Assembly (NCBI GenBank): GCA_002339325.1
Contig: DDKK01000001.1
Span: forward strand, 62,001-126,000
Direction of reading: 5' to 3'
Origin: Nitrospiraceae bacterium UBA2600
GTDB taxonomy: Bacteria > Nitrospirota > Thermodesulfovibrionia > Thermodesulfovibrionales > Thermodesulfovibrionaceae
DNA: 64,000 nucleotides
Translations under genes and position numbers: made by a program
Part shown: positions 57,958 through 64,000 of the stretch, in pieces
Position numbering within the stretch: the first letter of the stretch is position 1
Layout: every line of letters begins with the position of its first letter
The notes under the pieces: generated by a model
The model's database searches: none
The model's input: only the letters and a program-made list of their open reading frames with translations
Told to the model about the DNA's origin: nothing

Positions 57958-59418
57958 ATGAGAGAGTTTGAAATTCCCTTAGGATTAACTTTTGATGATG
58001 TTCTACTAATACCTGCAAAATCTGACATAGTGCCTGCAGAAGTTGATGTAACCACATATTTTACTCCTAACATTAAATTAAACATCCCAATTGTATCTGC
58101 AGCTATGGATACAGTAACAGACGCAAATCTTGCAATTGCAATAGCAAGGGAAGGAGGGATTGGAGTAATTCACAGAAACATGCCTCCAGAAAGACAGGCT
58201 TTAGAGATTGATAAAGTAAAAAAATCAGAAAGTGGAATGATTGTCGACCCAATAACAATATCACCTGAAGCTCCCCTTTCAGAAGCACTGGCTTTAATGG
58301 AAAGATACAGAATTTCTGGTGTTCCGGTAACTGTAAATGGAAAGCTCGTGGGTATTATCACAAACAGAGACCTAAAATTTGAAAGAGATTTTACGAGAAA
58401 AGTCGAAGAGGTAATGACCAGGGAAAAACTTATTACCGCTCCTGTGGGAATAACTCTCGAAGAAGCTCAGGAGATTTTACATACTTACAAAATTGAGAAA
58501 TTGCCAATAGTGGACAACGACTTCAATCTCAGAGGACTAATTACGATAAAAGACATTGAAAAGAGAAAAAAATATCCCAATGCCTGCAAAGACCATCTTG
58601 GCAGACTTCGAGTTGCAGCAGCAGTAGGAGTTGGCGAGCCTGCTATTTACAGAGCAGAGCTTTTAGTTAAAGCAGGCGTTGATGCCATTGTAATTGACAC
58701 TGCCCACGGACATAGCAAAGGAGTTATAGAAACTTTAAAAGAGCTTAAGAGAAGGTTTGATATAGATATTGTTGCTGGTAACATTGCCACTGCTGAGGCT
58801 GCAGAGGAGTTAATTCAGGCAGGTGCTGATGCTGTTAAAGTTGGAATTGGTCCTGGGTCAATCTGCACAACCCGAATTGTTGCTGGTGCAGGTGTTCCTC
58901 AACTTACGGCAATCATGAACTGCTATTCCGTTACATCAAAGTATAATATTCCACTTATTGCTGATGGAGGCATAAAGTATTCTGGGGACATAACAAAAGC
59001 CTTAGCTGCAGGTGCACACTGTGTTATGATTGGAAGCCTTTTTGCAGGGACTGATGAAGCACCAGGCGAGATTATACTTTACCAAGGACGGAGTTACAAA
59101 ACATACAGAGGCATGGGTTCAATCGGAGCTATGCAGTCTGGTGCAAGGGATAGATATCGTCAGGAGATGCTCTCTGCTGACAAACTTGTTCCAGAGGGAG
59201 TAGAAGGAAGAGTGCCCTACAGAGGACCTCTTGCAAAAAGTGTCCATCAACTTGTAGGTGGACTTAAATCTGGCATGGGATACTGCGGTTGTAGAACTCT
59301 TGAGGAATTAAGAACAAAGGCTAAATTCATAAAAATCACTAATGCAGGACTTAGGGAAAGCCATGTCCATGATGTAACAATAACAAGAGAGTCACCTAAT
59401 TACTGGGTAGAGGACTAA
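57958..59418 (+). CDS. guaB: Inosine-5'-monophosphate dehydrogenase
   Basis: Oxidises IMP to XMP, the committed step to GMP. The 486-residue protein is a TIM barrel with two CBS domains inserted (about 95-210). The catalytic cysteine is Cys303 in GIGPGSICTTR, the mobile flap lies in the RGMGSIGAMQSG region, and the N-terminal LTFDDVLLIPAKSD is diagnostic. An AAGGAG ribosome site precedes the ATG. guaA follows after one base. Confidence 0.98.
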   Translation: MREFEIPLGLTFDDVLLIPAKSDIVPAEVDVTTYFTPNIKLNIPIVSAAMDTVTDANLAIAIAREGGIGVIHRNMPPERQALEIDKVKKSESGMIVDPITISPEAPLSEALALMERYRISGVPVTVNGKLVGIITNRDLKFERDFTRKVEEVMTREKLITAPVGITLEEAQEILHTYKIEKLPIVDNDFNLRGLITIKDIEKRKKYPNACKDHLGRLRVAAAVGVGEPAIYRAELLVKAGVDAIVIDTAHGHSKGVIETLKELKRRFDIDIVAGNIATAEAAEELIQAGADAVKVGIGPGSICTTRIVAGAGVPQLTAIMNCYSVTSKYNIPLIADGGIKYSGDITKALAAGAHCVMIGSLFAGTDEAPGEIILYQGRSYKTYRGMGSIGAMQSGARDRYRQEMLSADKLVPEGVEGRVPYRGPLAKSVHQLVGGLKSGMGYCGCRTLEELRTKAKFIKITNAGLRESHVHDVTITRESPNYWVED

Positions 59419-59419
59419 G

Positions 59420-60952
59420 ATGGAAGAGATACTCGTAATAGATTTCGGCTCACAATATACTCAACTTATAGCAAGAAGGGTAAGGGAACTTAAAGTTTAC
59501 TCGGAAATTATTCCCTGCACTGCCCCTTTTTCTGAAATAAAAAAGAGAGCTCCAAAAGGAATAATTCTATCTGGTGGTCCAGCAAGTGTTTATGAAAAGG
59601 ATGCTCCTAAAATAGACAAGGAAATTTTCAGTCTTGGCATTCCTATTCTTGGAATTTGCTATGGCATGCAGCTGATTACCCATTTACTCGGTGGTGTTGT
59701 CTCCCGAGCTGAAAGAAGGGAATACGGTAAGGCAGTGATTAAAATAGATGATTTTGAAGACCTATTTGCAAACGTTAAAAATGAAAGCACGGTTTGGATG
59801 AGTCATGCAGACAAGATTGACAGAATGCCTAACGGTTTCATAAGACTTGCCCATACAGAGAACTCTCCCTACGCTGCAATGGCAGACAGAAACAGAAAAA
59901 TCTATGCCTTACAGTTTCATCCCGAAGTTGTACACACTGAAGAGGGAAAGAAAATTCTTAAAAACTTTGTCTTCAAAATATGCGACTGCTCCCCTTCTTG
60001 GAACATGCACTCTTTCGTTGAAAGGGAGACCGAGGAGATAAGAAAAAAAGTTGGCAACTACAAGGTAGTCTGTGCTTTAAGTGGTGGAGTAGATTCTACT
60101 GTTACAGCAGTTTTAGTTCATAGAGCAATAGGAGATGCCCTAACCTGTATTTTTGTTGACAATGGACTCTTAAGGGCGGGAGAGAGAGAAAAAGTTGAGG
60201 ATATGCTAAGAAATAATTTCCACATAAATCTCCGTGTTGTTGATGCAGGGGAGAGATTCCTAAGAAGACTTAAAGGAGTAAAAGACCCTGAGAGAAAGAG
60301 AAAGATAATTGGTGGAGAATTCATAAAAATATTTGAGGAAGAAGCAAAAAAAATTGAAGGTGTAAAATTTCTTGCCCAAGGAACTTTGTATCCAGATGTA
60401 ATTGAGAGTGTATCCTTTAAAGGTCCTTCAGCAACAATAAAGAGCCATCACAATGTTGGTGGACTTCTTAAGAGAATGAAACTAAAACTTATTGAACCTC
60501 TAAGAGAGCTTTTTAAGGATGAAGTAAGAGAGCTTGGAAAGGAACTTGGAATTCCAGAGGAGATTCTCTATCGCCATCCATTCCCAGGACCAGGCCTTGC
60601 CATAAGGTGTGTAGGAGAGGTAACCCGTGAAAGACTTGATATTCTGAGGCAAACAGATAGGATTGTCCTTGAAGAGATTAAGCAGTCTGGATGGTATCGA
60701 AAGGTTTGGCAGTCTTTTGCAGTATTGCTTCCTATCAGAACTGTTGGAGTAATGGGAGATGAGAGAACCTATGAGCATGTAATTGCTATTCGGGCAGTCC
60801 ATAGTGTTGATGGAATGACTGCTGACTGGGTAAGGCTTCCCTATGAACTTCTTGAGAGACTCTCAAATAGAATAATTAATGAAGTCAAGGGTGTAAACAG
60901 AGTAGTCTATGACATTACCTCAAAACCACCGGGAACAATTGAGTGGGAGTAA
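59420..60952 (+). CDS. guaA: GMP synthase (glutamine-hydrolysing)
   Basis: Converts XMP to GMP. The 510 residues have an N-terminal class I amidotransferase with nucleophile Cys80 (GICYGMQ) and its His-Glu in LQFHPEVVHTEEG. An ATP-pyrophosphatase domain follows with the P-loop ALSGGVDST, and the dimerisation domain ends in KPPGTIEWE, the standard GuaA terminus. It forms the guaB-guaA operon and probably continues into ispA 23 bases downstream. Confidence 0.98.
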   Translation: MEEILVIDFGSQYTQLIARRVRELKVYSEIIPCTAPFSEIKKRAPKGIILSGGPASVYEKDAPKIDKEIFSLGIPILGICYGMQLITHLLGGVVSRAERREYGKAVIKIDDFEDLFANVKNESTVWMSHADKIDRMPNGFIRLAHTENSPYAAMADRNRKIYALQFHPEVVHTEEGKKILKNFVFKICDCSPSWNMHSFVERETEEIRKKVGNYKVVCALSGGVDSTVTAVLVHRAIGDALTCIFVDNGLLRAGEREKVEDMLRNNFHINLRVVDAGERFLRRLKGVKDPERKRKIIGGEFIKIFEEEAKKIEGVKFLAQGTLYPDVIESVSFKGPSATIKSHHNVGGLLKRMKLKLIEPLRELFKDEVRELGKELGIPEEILYRHPFPGPGLAIRCVGEVTRERLDILRQTDRIVLEEIKQSGWYRKVWQSFAVLLPIRTVGVMGDERTYEHVIAIRAVHSVDGMTADWVRLPYELLERLSNRIINEVKGVNRVVYDITSKPPGTIEWE

Positions 60953-60975
60953 TTAAATAGATTGGAATCCCAGTT

Positions 60976-61863
60976 ATGAAATTTGACCTAAAACAATTTG
61001 TCAATGAAAAACGCAAGCTGATTGATGACTTTATAAGTAATTACTTCAACCCTCCAGTCAATCCTTCTATTCTTCACGATTCAGTTCTCTACTCTTTGAC
61101 CGCCGGAGGAAAGAGACTAAGACCAATCCTTTGCATTGCTGCCTATGAGGTTTGTGGAGGAAAGGAAAACATAGTTCCCTATGCTACTGCATTAGAGTTT
61201 ATTCACACCTATTCCCTTATTCACGATGACCTTCCAGCAATGGATAATGATGACCTTAGAAGGGGAAAACCTACAAATCACAAAGTATTCGGTGAGGCAA
61301 TAGCAATCCTTGCAGGAGATGGGCTTTTAACTGAAGCATTTACAATTCTATCAAACACGACCTATGCAAACATTAGTCCACAAACCCTCCTCAAGGTGAT
61401 TTATGAAGTATCACATGCTGCAGGGTTAAGGGGAATGGTTGCTGGACAGGCATTAGACCTCATATCAGAGGGAAAAGAGCCTGACAGAGAAACAGTAGAG
61501 TTTATTCATCTTCATAAAACTGCAGCACTGATTCGGGCATCAGTTAAGGCAGGAGCACTTCTTGCCGAGACAACTGAAGAAAGGGTCTACAAACTTGCAA
61601 AGTATGGAGAGTCTATTGGGCTTGCCTTTCAGATTGTCGATGATATTCTTGACATAGAGGGAACAACTGAAGAAATGGGGAAACCTAAAGGTTCAGATAT
61701 TGAAAGGGGAAAGATGACCTATCCGAGTGTGTTTGGCATTGAAGAGTCAAGAAGAAAGGCAAAGGAATTGGTGGATATTGCAATTGAACTCTTGAGAGAC
61801 TTCGGAGAGAAAGCAGAACCTTTAAGAGAAATCGCAAGGTACATAATCAAGAGGTCAAGTTAA
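60976..61863 (+). CDS. ispA: Polyprenyl synthetase (farnesyl/geranylgeranyl diphosphate synthase)
   Basis: Trans-prenyltransferase of 295 residues. The first Asp-rich motif DDLPAMDNDDLRRG has the bacterial DDx4D spacing. The second is DDILD in the IVDDILDIEG segment. GGKRLRP and KTAALIRASV are conserved. It makes C15 or C20 prenyl diphosphates for quinones and undecaprenyl carriers. xseB, the usual upstream neighbour, is absent. A short Lys-rich ORF begins one base after its stop, before tlyA. Confidence 0.94.
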   Translation: MKFDLKQFVNEKRKLIDDFISNYFNPPVNPSILHDSVLYSLTAGGKRLRPILCIAAYEVCGGKENIVPYATALEFIHTYSLIHDDLPAMDNDDLRRGKPTNHKVFGEAIAILAGDGLLTEAFTILSNTTYANISPQTLLKVIYEVSHAAGLRGMVAGQALDLISEGKEPDRETVEFIHLHKTAALIRASVKAGALLAETTEERVYKLAKYGESIGLAFQIVDDILDIEGTTEEMGKPKGSDIERGKMTYPSVFGIEESRRKAKELVDIAIELLRDFGEKAEPLREIARYIIKRSS

Positions 61864-61864
61864 G

Positions 61865-61945
61865 GTGATAAAGAAGCTGATTAAAAAGCTCTTTAAAAAA
61901 CCTATTAAAAAACTTTTCAAAAAGATACTTAAAAAACTCGAATAA
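61865..61945 (+). CDS. Candidate 26-residue cationic amphipathic peptide
   Basis: A GTG-started frame (61865) with GAGG 10 bases upstream, directly after the ispA stop (61863) and ending 10 bases before tlyA. After the start it is built from 4-residue units of the form hydrophobic-Lys-Lys-hydrophobic: IKKL, IKKL, FKKP, IKKL, FKKI and LKKL, with a final Glu. This predicts a strongly basic amphipathic helix (13 Lys, one Pro) similar to membrane-active peptides. The DNA is a degenerate 12-base tandem repeat. Whether it is translated is unknown; tlyA has no clear ribosome site, so coupling is possible. Confidence 0.4.
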   Translation: MIKKLIKKLFKKPIKKLFKKILKKLE

Positions 61946-61955
61946 AACCAACTCA

Positions 61956-62693
61956 ATGAAAATTCGTTTAGACCAGCTTCTCTTTAAAAAAGGCATTACC
62001 GAAACCCGAGAAAAAGCCCGAGCATTGATAATTGAGGGGAAAGTCCTTGTTAACGGTAATAAAGTTGAAAAACCAGGAAGCATGGTTGATGAAAGCTCTG
62101 AAATAAAACTTTGTGGAGAAACACTTCCTTATGTAAGCCGTGGTGGACTAAAACTTGAGCATGCTATAAAGCACTTCTCAATTGATATAAAAGACAAAGT
62201 AGCAATAGACATTGGTGCAAGCACAGGTGGATTTACAGATTGTCTGCTCCAGCACGGTGCAAAAAGAGTTTATGCCATAGATGTAGGCTATGGACAGCTT
62301 GCCTGGAAACTGCGAACAGACCCAAGAGTTATAACTATTGAGAGAACAAATATTAGATATATGGAAAGGGATAAAATTCCTGAGCCAGTTGATATTGCTA
62401 CAGTTGATGTATCTTTCATATCTCTCAAGCTTGTAATACCAAAGGTCTTAGAATTTTTAAAGCCCCAAGGAGAGATAGTTGCACTAATTAAGCCTCAATT
62501 TGAAGTTGGCAAAGGCGAGGTTGAAAAGGGCGGAATTGTAAGGTCAGAGGAGAAAAGAGCAAAAGCTGTAGAGAACATAAAAGATTTTTTTGAAAGTTTA
62601 TCTCTCAGAGTAGTCGGAGTAGTCGAGTCTCCAATCAAAGGTCAGAAGGGGAATATTGAGTATATAATATACGCTAAATCTGAAAAAGTCTAA
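61956..62693 (+). CDS. tlyA: TlyA-family rRNA 2'-O-methyltransferase (hemolysin A family)
   Basis: A 245-residue protein with an N-terminal S4 RNA-binding domain (about 1-60, RLDQLLFKKGITETREKARA) and an FtsJ/RrmJ methyltransferase domain. SAM motifs are IDIGASTGGFTDCLLQHGA and VDVSFISLKLVIP, and the K-D-K-E-type KPQFEVGKGEV segment is present. In mycobacteria TlyA methylates 16S and 23S rRNA. The ATG at 61956 lacks a good ribosome site. It overlaps the 3' end of vapC by 20 bases in convergent orientation. Confidence 0.93.
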   Translation: MKIRLDQLLFKKGITETREKARALIIEGKVLVNGNKVEKPGSMVDESSEIKLCGETLPYVSRGGLKLEHAIKHFSIDIKDKVAIDIGASTGGFTDCLLQHGAKRVYAIDVGYGQLAWKLRTDPRVITIERTNIRYMERDKIPEPVDIATVDVSFISLKLVIPKVLEFLKPQGEIVALIKPQFEVGKGEVEKGGIVRSEEKRAKAVENIKDFFESLSLRVVGVVESPIKGQKGNIEYIIYAKSEKV

Positions 62694-63081
62694 CTCCTTC
62701 CTTCTCACTAATTTCCCTCTGAAGTCTGTCAAAACTCCACAGAGCAACTCCGAGTGTTTTAGCCATTGCAATGTATGATGAGTCATAGAAGGTAATGTTA
62801 TGCTCTCTACTAATTCTGAAAGCTTCTTTTATATACAAATTTGGCTCTATGTCATTGACGTCCAATTCCCAAATCACCTTAACAATCTCAATGGCTAATT
62901 CGTCTGATATCTCCTTTTTCTTCCACAGAACATTTGATACTTCAAATCTCCACAGAGACGGTGCAAAAAGTTTTTTTACTGCTACCAACTGTTCTTTGAT
63001 TTTTTCATGATTTTCTTCTTTTATGAAAAAGGCTGCTAAAACACTTGCATCTAAGACTAATCTATCGGGAATCTCTGTCAT
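62674..63081 (-). CDS. vapC: PIN-domain VapC-type toxin
   Basis: A 135-residue PIN-domain ribonuclease. The acidic metal site is seen as Asp11 (LVLDASVLA), Glu47 (WRFEVSNVLW) and an Asp in TFYDSSYIAMA near residue 97, then the late SFDRLQ Asp. It overlaps the antitoxin gene by 20 bases. Translation is coupled and a classic type II pair is likely. Target RNA unknown. Confidence 0.92.
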   Translation of the reverse strand: MTEIPDRLVLDASVLAAFFIKEENHEKIKEQLVAVKKLFAPSLWRFEVSNVLWKKKEISDELAIEIVKVIWELDVNDIEPNLYIKEAFRISREHNITFYDSSYIAMAKTLGVALWSFDRLQREISEKEGVRLFQI

Positions 63082-63289
63082 TTCTAATCATTGAAGCTGC
63101 CGTGTTTTTAGGAGATGAGGCAGTTTTCTCTAAAATTTGCAATGACCTTTCTAATAATTTTTTTCTTTCTTCCTGCTTTATTTTCTCTCTGATTGCTTCT
63201 TTGATGAATTCACTCCAGTTAATTTTCAACTCTTTCATTTTTTCTTTTGTCTTTTTATCTACTCTGATTGAGATTACCTCTGTATTCAT
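63062..63289 (-). CDS. vapB: VapB-type ribbon-helix-helix antitoxin
   Basis: A 75-residue protein with a ribbon-helix-helix start (VISIRVDKKTKEKMKELKIN, then WSEFIKEAIREKI). A charged C-terminal tail would bind and neutralise VapC. Antitoxins of this type usually repress their own operon. The gene stands directly upstream of vapC with a 20-base overlap; ATG at 63289. Confidence 0.87.
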   Translation of the reverse strand: MNTEVISIRVDKKTKEKMKELKINWSEFIKEAIREKIKQEERKKLLERSLQILEKTASSPKNTAASMIRNDRDSR

Positions 63290-63331
63290 AAATTTATATT
63301 ACAAAAAGTTTACAAATCTGTCAACAAAGCA

Positions 63332-64000
63332 TCAATCAACAACAGAACCAAATATCATGCCCGAAACAGTTGCCATTATAACAACGAGGCACACATAGAC
63401 AGCCGTTTTCTTTACTCCTATTGTTCTCATGATTACAAGCATGCTTGGCAGACTCAGGGCAGGTCCTGCAAGCAAGAGAGCAAGGGCAGGTCCTTTACCC
63501 ATTCCTGCACCGATAAGCCCTTGAATTATGGGAACTTCTGTAAGGGTAGCAAAATACATAAAGGCACCAACTACACTTGCAATAAAGTTAGCTTGCAATG
63601 AATTGCCGCCGACAATTGAATAAACCCATTCTGAAGGAACTATTCCTTCATAGCCAGCTCGTCCAAAGAAAAATCCAGAAACTAAAACTCCTATAAAGAG
63701 TAAAGGCACAATCAGATAGGCATAATACCAGGTCTGATACATCCATTGAGTAAGTTCATCTTTGTTAAACCATCTTATACTTGCAAGCAGGGTGAGGGTG
63801 AAAAACAATATCGAAAGAATCCATTTAATACTGTAAATGCTCCACCACAGAGCTAAAGAACCCTCCGATGGTTTTCCCCAGTTGGCAAAAACAAGAAAGC
63901 CTACCATAAACGAAACATGAAGAACTGTTTGATAGAGGGGCTTAGACTTAACTCCTGCTATATCAAAATCATCCGCGTCCCGGCTCATGCTTTCCTCTTT
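63332..64000 (-). CDS. DUF318/ArsP-family permease (C-terminal part, runs off window)
   Basis: About 220 residues of an integral membrane protein, open to the window edge. An ATG at 63988 is possible, but the frame continues upstream of it and the family is normally 320-400 residues, so the N-terminal half is probably outside. Five hydrophobic helices are visible. The permease repeat is seen in FATLTEVPIIQGLIGAGMGKG and LLLAGPALSLPSMLVIMR, typical of ArsP/UPF0718 transporters linked to organoarsenicals or metals. MSRDADDFD looks like a cytoplasmic linker. Confidence 0.85.
   Translation of the reverse strand, partial: KEESMSRDADDFDIAGVKSKPLYQTVLHVSFMVGFLVFANWGKPSEGSLALWWSIYSIKWILSILFFTLTLLASIRWFNKDELTQWMYQTWYYAYLIVPLLFIGVLVSGFFFGRAGYEGIVPSEWVYSIVGGNSLQANFIASVVGAFMYFATLTEVPIIQGLIGAGMGKGPALALLLAGPALSLPSMLVIMRTIGVKKTAVYVCLVVIMATVSGMIFGSVVD

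Noticed and set aside
1..64000. CRISPR arrays, prophage or integrase genes, rRNA genes
   Set aside because: No regularly spaced repeats, phage genes or rRNA segments were found on either strand.

Overview
The window looks like a chromosomal segment of an anaerobic, probably thermophilic Gram-negative bacterium. It is AT-rich, its proteins are rich in Lys, Glu and Ile, and the genes are densely packed with many ATGA or TAATG overlaps. TolC-type outer-membrane channels and periplasmic adaptors indicate a double membrane. The mix of HgdB/HgdC-type radical-activation enzymes, TrpB2, a short archaeal/Thermotoga-like AhcY, a putative sulfate exporter, a DsrE-like protein and a c-di-AMP operon would fit a sulfur-metabolising Nitrospirota (Thermodesulfovibrio-like) genome. 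That placement is inferred from gene content, not from a marker search.

Layout: (1) 1-5 kb: clpP (cut by the window edge)-clpX-cyclophilin-like-YkgJ operon, then a NUDIX hydrolase and a phosphohexomutase on the minus strand. (2) 5-12.4 kb: a TetR-controlled efflux operon with two TolC channels, two periplasmic adaptors and a split MacB-like ABC pump. (3) 12.4-15.9 kb: tRNA-Ser(UGA), whose 3' end is overlapped by glmM, then a minus-strand SurA-like-cdaA-cdaR-glmM operon. (4) 16-24 kb: FmdB-like zinc ribbon, gyrA, an acyl-CoA synthetase/GNAT fusion, an NtrC-like regulator with an altered receiver, and trpB2. (5) 24-32.8 kb, minus strand: a Kef-type antiporter, an unusual YeiH-like transporter with a 55-residue membrane partner, and an operon of double-cubane-type reductase, its ATP-dependent activator, a periplasmic tandem rhodanese and a molbindin. 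An SDR-DUF2867 protein and a cupin follow. (6) 33-35 kb: groES-groEL with a CIRCE operator and a strong terminator. (7) 35-42.5 kb: MBL hydrolase, hpt-queD-pmbA-acyl-CoA dehydrogenase, a CAP-domain lipoprotein, midA, nadA and a lytic transglycosylase. (8) 42.5-47.3 kb: an accessory stretch with a decayed IS256-family element, a cysteine-rich secreted protein, a UDG-family protein, gene debris and several unrecognised genes. (9) 47.3-55.8 kb: a long minus-strand run leuD-leuB-asd-metK-ahcY-truD-LigD-PE-nitroreductase-DUF488-M28 peptidase. (10) 56-64 kb: a DsrE-like gene, ribBA, tRNA-Arg(CCG), guaB-guaA-ispA, a short cationic peptide ORF, tlyA, a VapBC pair and a permease that runs off the edge.

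Functionally, most of the window is housekeeping: proteolysis, chaperones, cell-wall precursor and c-di-AMP synthesis, GMP synthesis, the SAM cycle, and leucine, aspartate-family and NAD synthesis. The least ordinary parts are the double-cubane reductase/rhodanese/molbindin operon next to the enlarged YeiH transporter, the 26-residue Lys-rich amphipathic peptide encoded between ispA and tlyA, the twin CX3C secreted protein, and the NtrC-like regulator with Glu at the phospho-acceptor site. Promoters recur in one style, an extended -10 of the form TGnTATAAT, and several place the transcription start at or a few bases before the start codon.
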